Source of the DNA: Massilia phosphatilytica
GTDB taxonomy: Bacteria > Pseudomonadota > Gammaproteobacteria > Burkholderiales > Burkholderiaceae_D
Direction: 5' to 3'
Assembly: GCF_002968015.1 (NCBI RefSeq)
Contig: NZ_PUIP01000030.1
Coordinates: 1-51,273 of the forward strand
DNA: 51,273 nucleotides
The notes under the pieces: model-generated
Told to the model about the DNA's origin: nothing
The model's input: the letters and a program-made list of their open reading frames with translations, nothing else
Databases searched by the model: none
Shown here: piece by piece, positions 1 through 8,667 of the stretch
Layout of the letters: each line of letters opens with the position of its first letter
How positions within the stretch are numbered: position 1 is the stretch's first letter
Made by a program: the position numbers and the translations under genes

Positions 1-21
1 GTACGTTTTGAAGTTTTGCAT

Positions 22-106
22 GCCCACGTGGCGGAATTGGTAGACGCGCATGGTTCAGGTCCATGTGCCGCGAGGTGTGGGGGTTCGAGTCCCTCCGTGG
101 GCACCA
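22..106 (+). tRNA. tRNA-Leu(CAG)
   Basis: Complete class II tRNA. The acceptor stem GCCCACG (22-28) pairs perfectly with CGTGGGC (96-102), followed by discriminator A103 and an encoded CCA at 104-106. The anticodon stem is CATGG/CCATG (49-53/61-65) with a seven-base loop, giving anticodon CAG at 56-58. A long variable arm lies between 66 and about 80, and the T-loop GTTCGAG is at 83-89. The long variable arm and the anticodon both identify leucine. Confidence 0.96.
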
Positions 107-140
107 AAAGCTACCCGGTCACAGACCACCAGGATACTGG

Positions 141-184
141 CGCAAAACGCCGCAATCTTTTCCCAAGGATTGCGGCGTTTTGCG
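141..184. terminator. Long perfect hairpin, probable bidirectional terminator
   Basis: A perfect 17-bp stem (141-157 with 168-184) surrounds a 10-base loop. Each arm contains a four-base A or T run, so either strand could terminate here. It sits between the plus-strand tRNA-Leu and the end of the minus-strand hydrolase and could serve both. Confidence 0.75.
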
Positions 185-196
185 TTTCAGCGAGTT

Positions 197-1093
197 TCAG
201 CGCACGTCGCCAACCGCGACCGGATCCAGGTGCGCCGCCAGGAACGCGCCGATGCGCCGCTCGTATTCCCCGGGCGCGTACGCATGCAGGTTCACGTGCG
301 CGGCGCCCTCGACGATCCACAGCGCCTTCGGCTGCGCGGCTGCCTCGAACAGGCGCTGCGTTTCGGACAGGGTCGTGTGCAGGTCGGCGCCGCCGGCCGC
401 GATCAGCACCGGCGCCTTCACATCTCCCACGTATTGGATCGGGTGCAGCGCATCCGGCCGGATGCCGAGGCGCAGCGGCAGTTGCCACAACAGCAGCGCG
501 GACAGCGGCCCGCCCACGGGCCCCAGGCGAATGCGCAGGCGGTTGGCGACGGCTTCCTCGATCGTCGGGTACATCGATTCCAGCACGACCGCGTCGACGG
601 GCGGACAGTCGCGGCACAGCACGAGCGACGCCGCGCCCAGCGATACGCCGATCACGCCGATGCGCTGCCCCGGCGCCCGTCGCCGCAATTCCACGAGTGC
701 CGCCCGGACGCCGTCCGCCTCGCGCAGGCCGAACGTGACGAAGGACGCCGTACTCGCGCCCTGGCCAGGCAAGTCGATCAGCAGGACGGCATAACCCTGG
801 TCGTTCAGGAAACGGGCGCGGTCAGCCATGTCGCGGCGGTCGCCGTGGATCCCGTGCAGCAGCAGGACCGCGCCGCGGCCACGCCCCGGCAGCCAGGAGC
901 CGGCGACACGCTGGTCCGGCGCCGCGCGCAGCACCACGTCTTCGAAGCCGGGGCCGGCCAGCGCGACGGGCCGCGGCTCGACCGCGATCAGCTTCGAGCC
1001 GATCGCCCACACGATGGCGGCGCCCACCAGCACGAGGATGGCAAGTACGATCAGGCAGGCGGCGAGCGGCAGGCGGAGCGGCATGCCGACCAT
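197..1093 (-). CDS. Alpha/beta hydrolase, membrane-anchored
   Basis: A 298-residue serine hydrolase of the alpha/beta fold. One hydrophobic segment at residues 8-31 probably anchors it in the inner membrane. The oxyanion-loop motif LLLHGIHGDR lies near residue 77. The nucleophile elbow GVSLGA places the catalytic serine at about 151. Likely acid and histidine partners are in GGADLHTT and EGAAHVNL near the C-terminus. The substrate cannot be told from sequence. The gene starts 37 bases after the CueR-like regulator on the same strand, so the two may be co-transcribed. An in-frame ATG nine bases downstream is an alternative start, and neither has a strong ribosome binding site. Confidence 0.85.
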   Translation of the reverse strand: MVGMPLRLPLAACLIVLAILVLVGAAIVWAIGSKLIAVEPRPVALAGPGFEDVVLRAAPDQRVAGSWLPGRGRGAVLLLHGIHGDRRDMADRARFLNDQGYAVLLIDLPGQGASTASFVTFGLREADGVRAALVELRRRAPGQRIGVIGVSLGAASLVLCRDCPPVDAVVLESMYPTIEEAVANRLRIRLGPVGGPLSALLLWQLPLRLGIRPDALHPIQYVGDVKAPVLIAAGGADLHTTLSETQRLFEAAAQPKALWIVEGAAHVNLHAYAPGEYERRIGAFLAAHLDPVAVGDVR

Positions 1094-1130
1094 TAGACCG
1101 CAATGCCCGCGTCCGGTCCAGCCGGACGAG

Positions 1131-1535
1131 TCAGTGGGCCGCCAGATCGTCCAGGATGGGGCAGTCGGAGCGGGCGTCGCCGTGGCAGGAGCTGGCCAGG
1201 TCGGCCAGCGTGCGCTTCATCGCTTCCAGCTCGGCGATCTTGCGGTCCAGCTCGGCGACATGTTCGAGCGCGAGGCGGCGCACGTCGGCGCTGGCCCGGT
1301 GCTTGTCGCGCCACAGTGCCAGCAGATCCGCGATCTGGTCCAGCGAAAAGCCCAGCGCGCGGCCGCGGTGGATGAATTGCAGCATGCGCACGTCGTCGTC
1401 GCCGTACAGCCGGTAGCCCGCTTCCGTGCGCCGCGCCCGCGGCAGCAGGCCGATCGATTCGTAATGACGCACCATCTTCGCCGTCACGCCGGATGCCCTG
1501 GCCGCCTCGCCGATGTTGAAATATGTGTCGTTCAT
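1131..1535 (-). CDS. cueR: CueR-like MerR-family copper-responsive regulator
   Basis: A 134-residue MerR-family activator, close to the 135 residues of E. coli CueR. The N-terminal winged helix contains NIGEAARASGVTAKMVRHYE, followed by a long dimerisation helix. The metal-binding loop has C117 and C125 (C-x7-C, CHGDARSDC), and a serine at 82 in SADVRRL matches the CueR serine that marks sensors of monovalent Cu/Ag/Au. A GTG five codons upstream (1550) is in frame, but it lies upstream of the -10 element, so the ATG at 1535 is preferred. No copper ATPase or chaperone gene is nearby. Confidence 0.85.
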   Translation of the reverse strand: MNDTYFNIGEAARASGVTAKMVRHYESIGLLPRARRTEAGYRLYGDDDVRMLQFIHRGRALGFSLDQIADLLALWRDKHRASADVRRLALEHVAELDRKIAELEAMKRTLADLASSCHGDARSDCPILDDLAAH

Positions 1536-1541
1536 GTCGCC

Positions 1542-1572
1542 AGCATACACCTTCCCACGATGGGAAGCTCAA
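1542..1572 (-). promoter_or_regulatory. MerR/CueR-type promoter with 19-bp spacer and dyad operator
   Basis: On the minus strand a -35 TTGAGC (1572-1567) and a -10 TATGCT (1547-1542) are separated by 19 bp, the overlong spacing typical of promoters activated by MerR proteins. The spacer contains the dyad CTTCCCA-CGA-TGGGAAG (1551-1567 on the plus strand), which resembles known CueR operators. It drives the cueR-like gene itself. The expected transcription start falls at or next to its ATG. Confidence 0.75.
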
Positions 1573-1616
1573 GGGTCGCTTGACTTGCCGCGCCAAGCGG
1601 TTAAGCTCGGCGAACC

Positions 1617-1820
1617 ATGAAGAAGACAGTCCTCATCGCATTGGGCATTGCCCTGGCCGGCCCCGTCGTCCTGAACGCGGCCCCGGCGCCGTGGTACCAC
1701 TGGCGCAGCAAGAGCACCGGCGCGATCGCCTGTTCGCAGACGCCGCTGGGCGAAGGCTGGGCACGCGCCGACGGGCCCTATCGTGACGCCCGTTGCGAAA
1801 AACCATTGCCTGCTAAATAA
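1617..1820 (+). CDS. Small exported protein of unknown function
   Basis: A 67-residue protein beginning MKKTVLIALGIALAGPVVLNA, a clear Sec signal peptide with probable cleavage after the AxA-like region near residue 22. The mature part is only about 45 residues and has two cysteines (C39 and C60), which could form a disulfide in the periplasm. It diverges from the CueR-like gene, but no plus-strand promoter can be seen in the operator. No family is recognised. Confidence 0.6.
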   Translation: MKKTVLIALGIALAGPVVLNAAPAPWYHWRSKSTGAIACSQTPLGEGWARADGPYRDARCEKPLPAK

Positions 1821-1878
1821 TCCACCAGAGGAGTACGTAACACCGGGTCGCCGTAGTTCCCTAACCGAGGAGAAATCG

Positions 1879-2436
1879 ATGTTCAACAACCCCGAGCAAT
1901 TCGCATCCGCCACCAAGACGCTGTTCGACCTGCAGATGCAGACCTTCAATGCCCTGGCCAGCAAGGCCGTGCAGGGCGTCGAGCAGGTGGTGGCGCTGAA
2001 CCTGGCGACCGCCAAGCAATCGATGGAAAACACGCTGGAGGCCAGCCGTCAGTTCAGCCAGGCTCCGGATCCGAAGGCGGCCATCGATGCCCTGTCGGCG
2101 CGCGTGCAGCCGGGCGTGTCGGAAGCGACGGCCTATGGCGATCAGCTCAAGCAGATCATCGGCGACATCAAGAACGAGTTCGAGCAGGCCGCCGACACCC
2201 ACCTCGCCGAAGCGAAGAACACCTTGTCCGCCCTGATCTACGACGTCACGCAGAACGTCAAGCCGGGCCAGGAAAACGCGGTGGAGATCATCAAGGCCGC
2301 GATCGAAAATGCGTTCAAGGGCTATGAGCAGGTGACGCAGTCGACGCGCGAGGCCATGCGCCGCGTCGAAGAGGAGGTCGCGAGCGCGACCGAGCGGTTG
2401 AGAGCCGCCCAGCCGCAACCGCCTGCCACGCACTAA
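1879..2436 (+). CDS. phaP: Phasin (polyhydroxyalkanoate granule-associated protein)
   Basis: A 185-residue phasin that coats intracellular polyhydroxyalkanoate granules. It begins MFNNPEQFASATKTLFDLQ and has the long amphipathic helices and low aromatic content of the Phasin_2 family, with a Pro/Gln tail. The ATG at 1879 follows a good ribosome binding site (GAGGAG at 1868-1873). An upstream in-frame start would overlap the preceding gene and has no such site. The gene ends four bases from the convergent tssA stop codon, with no obvious terminator between them. Confidence 0.93.
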   Translation: MFNNPEQFASATKTLFDLQMQTFNALASKAVQGVEQVVALNLATAKQSMENTLEASRQFSQAPDPKAAIDALSARVQPGVSEATAYGDQLKQIIGDIKNEFEQAADTHLAEAKNTLSALIYDVTQNVKPGQENAVEIIKAAIENAFKGYEQVTQSTREAMRRVEEEVASATERLRAAQPQPPATH

Positions 2437-2440
2437 GCCG

Positions 2441-3421
2441 TCAGGACGGCGGGGGCTCCACCCCCAGCATCTCTTCGATGTGGGCGAACGCCGCGTCGTC
2501 CTTCACCACCGACCGCAGCCACACGTGCAGCGGTTGCTCGCCCCAGTGCGCGGCCTTGTCGGCCAGGTAGGCGACGGGGCTGTGCGGCTCCGTGCGGCGG
2601 AAATACTCGGCCACCGCCCGCAGCTGGGCCAGCGCCTGGGCGCGCGATTGCAGAGGCCCGTCCGCCACCCGTCCCTGCGCCGTCTCCATCACGACGACGT
2701 CGGCCGCGGTCGGCGCCGGCGCCGCCTCCTTCAATGCCGGCTTGATGAACAGGACGAGACTTTCGAGTCCCGAGCGCGCGGCGCTGAAACTGGGACCGTC
2801 CGCGCCCACGACCGCGTCGACACTCTTTTCCAGCCGGTCGATCGCGCCCGCGCAATGCTCGCAGTCGCGCATCAGGTTCGTATAAAACGCCTGCGACGTG
2901 CGCTGGCGTGCGCCTTCCAGCCTGGCCAGCGCATCCCCGCCCTGCATGCGCGCGACGTCGAAATCGCGCAGCGCGTGACCGTCCGCGCCTTCGGTGAGCG
3001 GCACGCCGCGCAGCCAGGACGCGATGCGCGCGGCCAGCCAGGCCAGGTTGCCGATGCGGCGCTCGACGCCATCCTCGTCCGGCAGCGGATACAGGCCGTC
3101 CCAGTAACGCTCGACCAGCATCGCGACGAGCACGAGACTGTCGGCGAGCGCGGGCACGCCGGCCGTCTGCACGCTCGCCTCGGTCAGCCAGACCGCCAGC
3201 TGCAGGTCCTTGCTGCGCTTTTCGATCAACTGGACGCACTGGCGCCCGACGAACTTCCAGTCCGCTTCCTTCAGCTCCGTGACCCAGGCGCCCTGCTCCA
3301 GCGACGGATCGTCGGCCTGGCGCGCGCGCACGATGGCGTCGATCTCGCTGGAGAACGCGAGGTCGTCGCCGCAGGGCCGGTCCGCGCTCACGGGCGCGAG
3401 CAACCGTTCCAGGTTCAGCAT
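2441..3421 (-). CDS. tssA: Type VI secretion protein TssA (ImpA N-terminal family)
   Basis: A 326-residue TssA, the cap/adaptor protein that links the T6SS baseplate, membrane complex and growing sheath. The N-terminal ImpA_N domain is recognisable (LLAPVSADRPCGDDLAFSSE near residues 6-25, then EADWKFVGRQ). The C-terminal third contains the FRRTEPHSPVAYL motif. The ATG at 3421 follows GAGGAGG and begins 10 bases after the tssH stop. It is the last gene of the block. Confidence 0.92.
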   Translation of the reverse strand: MLNLERLLAPVSADRPCGDDLAFSSEIDAIVRARQADDPSLEQGAWVTELKEADWKFVGRQCVQLIEKRSKDLQLAVWLTEASVQTAGVPALADSLVLVAMLVERYWDGLYPLPDEDGVERRIGNLAWLAARIASWLRGVPLTEGADGHALRDFDVARMQGGDALARLEGARQRTSQAFYTNLMRDCEHCAGAIDRLEKSVDAVVGADGPSFSAARSGLESLVLFIKPALKEAAPAPTAADVVVMETAQGRVADGPLQSRAQALAQLRAVAEYFRRTEPHSPVAYLADKAAHWGEQPLHVWLRSVVKDDAAFAHIEEMLGVEPPPS

Positions 3422-3431
3422 GATGGCCTCC

Positions 3432-6071
3432 TCACGCCGGCTCGACGGCATACCTGATCTTGCCCGATTTGGTGGCGCCGACTTTCACCTTGCCGATCGC
3501 GCCGCCTTCCGCCATGCGCGCCAGCACGGCATCGGCGATCTCGGGCAGCAGCGTGCCGTTCAGGATCGTGTCGACGTTGCGCGCTCCGGAATCGACCTCG
3601 GTGCAGCGCGCCAGAACGGCCGCCACGAGCGCGTCATCGTATTCGAAACGGGCGTTGTGGTTGACGGCCACGCGCTGCTTGATGCGGTCCAGCTTGAGCC
3701 GGATGATGTTGGCGAGGACGGCGTCGTCGATCGGATAGAACGGCACCACCGTCAGACGGCCCAGGAACGCGGGCTTGAAATGCTTCATGAGGCTGGGCCG
3801 GATCAGTTCCGCCAGCTGGTCCGGTGTCGGCCGTTCGTCCGGCGCCTTGTTCAGGCACGCCTGCATGATCTGGCTCGACGCCACGTTCGACGTCAGGATG
3901 ATGATCGTGTTGCGGAAGTCGATCTGGCGACCCTCGGCATCGTCGAGCACGCCCTTGTCGAAGACCTGGAAAAACAGTTCGAGCACGTCGCCATGCGCCT
4001 TTTCGACTTCGTCCAGCAGCACGACGCTGTACGGATTGCGGCGCACGGCTTCCGTCAGCACGCCGCCTTCGCCATAGCCGACATAGCCCGGCGGCGAGCC
4101 TTTCAGGCCCGAGACGCTGTGCGCTTCCTGGTATTCGCTCATGTTGATGGTGACGAGCTTGCGTTCGCCGCCGTACAGCAGGTCCGCGAGCGCGAGCGCC
4201 GTCTCCGTCTTGCCGACGCCGGACGTGCCGACGAACAGGAACACCCCCTTCGGCTTGTTCGGATCCTCGAGGTTCGCGCGTGCCGTGCGTACCCGCTGGG
4301 CGACGATGCCGCTGGCGTGGCCCTGGCCGAGGATCCGTTCGTCCAGGAGCCCCTGCAGGTTCATCACGGTGCGGATCTCGTCCTTGACCATGCGCCCGAG
4401 CGGGATCCCGGTCCACGCAGCGACGATCGCGGCCACCGTCTGGCCGTCGACCTGCACGGGCACGAGCGGCGTCTCGCCCTGCAGCGCATGCAGTTCCGCG
4501 ATCTTTGCGCGCAGCGCGGGACTGTCGCCCTGCCCTGCTTCCAGGCGCGCGCGCATCGCGTGGATCTCGGCGCACAAGGCCTGCTCGGCATCCCAGCGCG
4601 CGCGCAGTCGCTCCTGTTCTTCCAGCGCCTGCGCGCGTTCGGCATGCAGCGCCGCCAGCGCGGCACCGTGATCCGCGCCCGCGCTCTGCTCGCGCACGAG
4701 CGCCTGGATGCGGGCGTCGAGACGCTCGACGCTGCGCGCGCAATCCTCCAGCACGGCGGGCGTCGCCTTCTGGCCCAGCGCGACCTTGGCACAAGCCGTA
4801 TCGAGCACGCTGACTGCCTTGTCCGGCAACTGGCGCCCGCTGATGTAGCGGTGCGACAGGCGCACGGCTTCCACGATCGCCTCGTCATAGATGCGCACGC
4901 CGAAGTGCGCCTCCATCAGCGGCGCCATCGCGCGCAGCATCGCGCTCGCCGTTTCCTCGTCCGGCTCCTCGACGTTCACAACCTGGAACCGGCGCGCCAG
5001 CGCGGCATCCTTCTCGAAGTACTTCTTGTACTCGCTCCACGTGGTGGCGGCCACGGTACGCAACTCGCCGCGCGCCAGCGCAGGCTTCAGCAGGTTGGCC
5101 GCATCGTTCTGGCCGGCCGTGCCGCCGGCGCCGATCATCGTGTGCGCCTCGTCGATGAACAGGATGACCGGATGCAGGCTTTTTTTCACCTCGTCGATCA
5201 CATTCTTCAGGCGGTTCTCGAACTCGCCCTTGACACTCGCACCGGCCTGCAGCAGTCCGAGGTCCAGCGTATGGATCGCCACGCCGCGCAATACGTCCGG
5301 CACGTCGCCTTGCGCGATGCGCAGCGCGAGGCCTTCGACGACGGCCGTCTTGCCCACGCCCGCTTCGCCCGTCAGGATCGGATTGTTCTGGCGCCGGCGC
5401 ATCAGGATGTCGATCACCTGGCGGATCTCGGCGTCGCGCCCGATCACGGGGTCGAGCTTGCCGTCACGCGCGCGCGCCGTGAGACAGGTCGTGTACTGGT
5501 CGAGGGCGGGGGTCTTGCCGGGCGCGCTCCCCTGCAGTTCGGTGACGGGGTCCGCGGACGGCGCCGGCACGGCGGCCGGCACCGCCGGCGCTTCGTCGGA
5601 ACCGTGCGTCAGCTTGTCGAAATCGTGTTTCAGGCGGTCGAGCGGAAAGCCGGCGAAATGGCGCGACGCGCGCTGGGCCAGCTGGGCGAGACCCGGCTCG
5701 GTCAGCAGCGCGAGCAGCAGGTGTCCGCTGCGGATGTGCTGCGGCTGTCCAGAGACCCCCAGCGACGCGATCAGCCACGCATGCTCGAACAGCACGGGCA
5801 GGTGGCGCGAGAACACGGGCGTGCGCGCACTGCCCGACGGCAGGCGCTCCACTTCCTTGCGCAGATCGGATTCGAGGCCGGTCAGGCTGACGTCGACCGC
5901 GCGCGCCACCACCACGAGGTCGCTCCCGGACTGTTCCAGCAGCGCGAGGAACAGGTGCTCGATGTCGACTTCGTACTGGCCGAGTCCCACGCAGATGCCG
6001 GCCGCGCGCGTGGCGGCCGAGCGCGTGACGTCGTTCAGTTTGGCGATCAGGGTCTTCAGGTTGATATCCAT
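3432..6071 (-). CDS. tssH: Type VI secretion AAA+ ATPase TssH/ClpV
   Basis: An 879-residue ClpV that disassembles and recycles the contracted TssB-TssC sheath. The Clp-N domain occupies about residues 1-150. Two AAA+ modules follow, with Walker A motifs GEAGVGKT (about 235-242) and GTSGVGKT (about 615-622) and a first Walker B VILFIDEAH (about 302-310). A coiled middle domain lies near 440-530, and the residue 600-880 half carries the Clp C-terminal region. The start overlaps the end of tssE by 16 bases and has its own ribosome binding site (AAGGA). In most T6SS loci tssF and tssG lie between tssE and tssH; here they do not. Confidence 0.96.
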   Translation of the reverse strand: MDINLKTLIAKLNDVTRSAATRAAGICVGLGQYEVDIEHLFLALLEQSGSDLVVVARAVDVSLTGLESDLRKEVERLPSGSARTPVFSRHLPVLFEHAWLIASLGVSGQPQHIRSGHLLLALLTEPGLAQLAQRASRHFAGFPLDRLKHDFDKLTHGSDEAPAVPAAVPAPSADPVTELQGSAPGKTPALDQYTTCLTARARDGKLDPVIGRDAEIRQVIDILMRRRQNNPILTGEAGVGKTAVVEGLALRIAQGDVPDVLRGVAIHTLDLGLLQAGASVKGEFENRLKNVIDEVKKSLHPVILFIDEAHTMIGAGGTAGQNDAANLLKPALARGELRTVAATTWSEYKKYFEKDAALARRFQVVNVEEPDEETASAMLRAMAPLMEAHFGVRIYDEAIVEAVRLSHRYISGRQLPDKAVSVLDTACAKVALGQKATPAVLEDCARSVERLDARIQALVREQSAGADHGAALAALHAERAQALEEQERLRARWDAEQALCAEIHAMRARLEAGQGDSPALRAKIAELHALQGETPLVPVQVDGQTVAAIVAAWTGIPLGRMVKDEIRTVMNLQGLLDERILGQGHASGIVAQRVRTARANLEDPNKPKGVFLFVGTSGVGKTETALALADLLYGGERKLVTINMSEYQEAHSVSGLKGSPPGYVGYGEGGVLTEAVRRNPYSVVLLDEVEKAHGDVLELFFQVFDKGVLDDAEGRQIDFRNTIIILTSNVASSQIMQACLNKAPDERPTPDQLAELIRPSLMKHFKPAFLGRLTVVPFYPIDDAVLANIIRLKLDRIKQRVAVNHNARFEYDDALVAAVLARCTEVDSGARNVDTILNGTLLPEIADAVLARMAEGGAIGKVKVGATKSGKIRYAVEPA

Positions 6072-6553
6072 GTCGAGGTCCTTTGTGGGGTTGACGGCGC
6101 GGCCTTGCTGATTGCGTAGTTCAGCGAGGACGGCTGCAGCACGGCGTTGAAATTGACAGGAACGACAGCCGCGCCCGGACCGGCGTGCAGGGTCGCGTTG
6201 ATCACGAAACTGAGGCGGTTCACGCCGCCCTGCCCGGGGGCCAGCACCGCGCTGACGTTCTTCAGGCGCGGTTCGTGGCGCTCGATCGCCTCCTTCAGGC
6301 AGGCGCAGATCGCGGCCCGGTCCTCGCTGCTCGACAGGCAGAATGCGGCGAAGTCGGTCAGGCCATAGTTCAGGATGGAGGCGCGCGCCAGCGGATAGGC
6401 ATCGAAGGCGTCGGGCGGCAGGCCGACGCGGGCATTCAGCAGCGCTTCCAGGTCGCGCGCGACGTTGTCCTTGAGCTGCTCGACACTGGCACGGCCGGGC
6501 TGGGCCTGCTGTCCCATCAGGCGATCGAGCAGGCCGGGAAATTTCGCGGTCAT
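6056..6553 (-). CDS. tssE: Type VI secretion baseplate protein TssE (gp25-like)
   Basis: A 165-residue member of the gp25/lysozyme-like baseplate family that helps start sheath polymerisation. Typical features are the N-terminal LLDRL, the NYGLTDFAAF segment and the C-terminal half with RLSFVINATL. The tail past about residue 145 is Ser/Thr/Pro-rich, and its codons overlap the start of tssH. A terminator-like hairpin separates it from hcp upstream, so expression should depend on readthrough or on a promoter in the 98-base gap. Confidence 0.9.
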   Translation of the reverse strand: MTAKFPGLLDRLMGQQAQPGRASVEQLKDNVARDLEALLNARVGLPPDAFDAYPLARASILNYGLTDFAAFCLSSSEDRAAICACLKEAIERHEPRLKNVSAVLAPGQGGVNRLSFVINATLHAGPGAAVVPVNFNAVLQPSSLNYAISKAAPSTPQRTSTWIST

Positions 6554-6592
6554 CGCTGCTCCCGTATCAAAGCCTTAGTAATAAGCCGCAAG

Positions 6593-6618
6593 AAAAAACC
6601 GCGGCCCGGAGGCCGCGG
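6593..6618 (-). terminator. Rho-independent terminator between hcp and tssE
   Basis: An 8-bp perfect GC-rich stem (6599-6606 with 6611-6618) with a CGGA-type loop is followed on the minus strand by six U residues (6598-6593). It lies just downstream of hcp and upstream of tssE, both on the minus strand. It is well placed to keep Hcp expression above that of tssE-tssH-tssA. Confidence 0.85.
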
Positions 6619-6651
6619 AAGACGCGGGGAAAAATGGAAAAAGAGCGTGGA

Positions 6652-7143
6652 TCAGACGACCCGGTTCGTGGCGAGATCCCAGCCGCCCGACGTGTTGCCG
6701 CCGGCGCCGCCGCCGATCTTTTGCTGGGTGTATTTCCACTTGATCTTCGAGAATTTCAGGCCGACCTTCTCGTGCAGGAAATCGCCTTCCGCGACCGTCG
6801 GCTTGACGGAACCGATCAGCACGTTCTCGATCTCGATCTCGAAGTACTTAACGCGTTCGCCCTGCCCGTCGGCGCGCATGAATTCGAATTTCGCCTTCGG
6901 GATAGTCTTGCCCGACGAGCAGGTCTGCAGCAGCAGCGGCGAAGACAGGTCGGCCAGCTTGGCGATCTCGATCTCGTCGTGCTCGCAGCGCTCGGCCGTA
7001 TGGCCGCCGCCCGTCGACGCCGTCGCGGACTTCGGTTGGATCACGCCCCAGTTGACCGATTTGCACTCGATCCAGTCCTTGTGCTTGTCGTCGGCCGACT
7101 CGCCCTTGATGCCGTCGATTTGCAGGTACACGTCAATTGCCAT
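6652..7143 (-). CDS. hcp: Type VI secretion tube protein Hcp/TssD
   Basis: A 163-residue Hcp that forms the stacked hexameric rings of the inner tube and can carry small effectors. It begins MAIDVYLQIDGIKGES and contains the family motifs DWIECKSVNWGV and ENVLIGSVKP, ending in the KIKWKYTQQK strand plus a Gly-rich tail. The ATG at 7143 follows GGAG. It is followed directly by a terminator hairpin, as is common for this abundant subunit. No second hcp copy is in the window. Confidence 0.96.
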   Translation of the reverse strand: MAIDVYLQIDGIKGESADDKHKDWIECKSVNWGVIQPKSATASTGGGHTAERCEHDEIEIAKLADLSSPLLLQTCSSGKTIPKAKFEFMRADGQGERVKYFEIEIENVLIGSVKPTVAEGDFLHEKVGLKFSKIKWKYTQQKIGGGAGGNTSGGWDLATNRVV

Positions 7144-7173
7144 GTTCTACTCCAGTTCAGGTTGTTGAAAGAA

Positions 7174-8667
7174 TCAGTTCTTGGTCGACTGCGGCAACTC
7201 CGCGACCAATCGGAGCGAAACGGACAATTCATCGAGCTGGAAATGGGGGCGCAGGAACGACACGGCCCGGTACACACCCGGACGCCCGGGCACCTCGGCC
7301 ACCTGCACGCTCGCTTCGCGCAGCGGGAATTGCGCCTTCTGTTCCTGGCTCGCGTTGTCGTCCAGGAGGACGTATTGCGTGAGCCAGCGATTGAGGTAAT
7401 CCTCGACGTTCGACGCGGCGGCGAAGCTGCCGATCTTGTCGCGCATCATGGCCTTCATGTAGTGCGCGATGCGCGACACGGCGAAGATGTACTGCAGCTG
7501 CGACGACAGCAGCGCATTCGCATTGGCCGCCTCGTTCGCATACTTGCGCGCCTTCTGCGCCGACTGCGCCCCGAAGAACGCGGCATACGACGTGTTCTTG
7601 CAGTGCACGAGCGAGATGAAGCCCAGGTCCGACAACTCCTTCTCGCGCCGGTCCGTGATCGCGAGCTCGGTCGGGCATTTCAGCGCGATCTCGCCTTCGT
7701 CCGTCTTGAACGTATGCGTGGGCAGGTTTTCCACCAGGCCGCCGCCTTCGACGCCGCGGATCGCGGCGCACCAGCCATAGTCCTCGAACGCCTTCGTCAG
7801 CTTGGTCGCGAACGCGTAGGCAGCGTTACACCACAGGTATTTCTGGTGATCGGTGCCGTCCACGTCCTCGACGAAGTTGAAACCTTCCGTGGCGGTGCCA
7901 TCGGCCGGGTTGTACGGCAGCCGGCCCAGGAAGCGCGGCAACGTGAGGCCGACATAGCGCGCGTCCTCGGATTCGCGGAACGCCTTCCACTTCGCGTATT
8001 CGACGGTGTCGAACACCTTGGCGAGGTCGCGCGGCTTGCCCAGGTCGCCGAAGCTCTCGATGCCGAACAGCTCCGGTCCGGCCGACGTGATGAACGGGGC
8101 ATGGCTCGCGGCAGCCACGTGCGACATCTGCTCGAGAAAATAGATGTCCTCGGGCTGGCGCGTGATCTCGAAATCGCCGATCAGGGTGCCGTACGGCGCA
8201 CCGCCGAAGCTGCCGAATTCTTCTTCATAGACCTTCTTGAACAGCGTGCTCTGGTCGAACTCCAGCGCCGACTGGAAGTCCTTCACGAGGTCGCGCTTGC
8301 TCGCATTCAGCATGCGCACCTGCAGGCCGTTGCTCGTCGCCGTGTTCTTGACCAGGTAGTGCAGCCCGGTCCAGCTGCGCTCCAGCTTCTGGAATTCGGG
8401 CGCGTGCATGATCGCGGACAGCTGGGCCGAGATCATCCGGTCGAGCTCCGCGAGGCGGGCATCGATCGTGGCCGACAAATTCGTCGACACGACCATCGTT
8501 CCCTCCATCACCTGGCTCACGAGTTCGGAAATGATGTCGCGTGCCCGTTCGTGCTCGCTGGTCGATTTCGCCACGCGACTCTGTTCGACGATCTGGTCGA
8601 GCAGGGACATGTCCAGCTCGCCGACCTGCGCCGGTACCGCGTTCGCCGTATCGAGGGTCGCGCTCAT
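7174..8667 (-). CDS. tssC: Type VI secretion sheath protein TssC (VipB/ImpC)
   Basis: A 497-residue large sheath subunit that co-polymerises with TssB around the Hcp tube. Diagnostic stretches are EFQKLERSWTGLHYLV, LIGDFEI, the conserved FLGRLPYN near residue 250, and the C-terminal AHYMKAMMRDKIGS followed by YLNRWL. The start codon overlaps the tssB stop (ATGA), and AGGAGG lies just upstream. Length is normal for the family. Confidence 0.97.
   Translation of the reverse strand: MSATLDTANAVPAQVGELDMSLLDQIVEQSRVAKSTSEHERARDIISELVSQVMEGTMVVSTNLSATIDARLAELDRMISAQLSAIMHAPEFQKLERSWTGLHYLVKNTATSNGLQVRMLNASKRDLVKDFQSALEFDQSTLFKKVYEEEFGSFGGAPYGTLIGDFEITRQPEDIYFLEQMSHVAAASHAPFITSAGPELFGIESFGDLGKPRDLAKVFDTVEYAKWKAFRESEDARYVGLTLPRFLGRLPYNPADGTATEGFNFVEDVDGTDHQKYLWCNAAYAFATKLTKAFEDYGWCAAIRGVEGGGLVENLPTHTFKTDEGEIALKCPTELAITDRREKELSDLGFISLVHCKNTSYAAFFGAQSAQKARKYANEAANANALLSSQLQYIFAVSRIAHYMKAMMRDKIGSFAAASNVEDYLNRWLTQYVLLDDNASQEQKAQFPLREASVQVAEVPGRPGVYRAVSFLRPHFQLDELSVSLRLVAELPQSTKN

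Noticed and set aside
16..1096. Overlapping plus-strand frames over the tRNA and hydrolase
   Set aside because: They include the tRNA and lie antisense to a clear alpha/beta hydrolase; composition is typical of shadows.
1545..1616. A plus-strand promoter for the small exported protein within the CueR operator
   Set aside because: The dyad is symmetrical, but no plus-strand -35/-10 pair flanks it at suitable spacing.
2437..2480. Terminator between the convergent phasin and tssA genes
   Set aside because: Small GC hairpins exist (for example GGGGG-CTCCA-CCCCC), but none has a U tract and they lie inside the tssA coding end.
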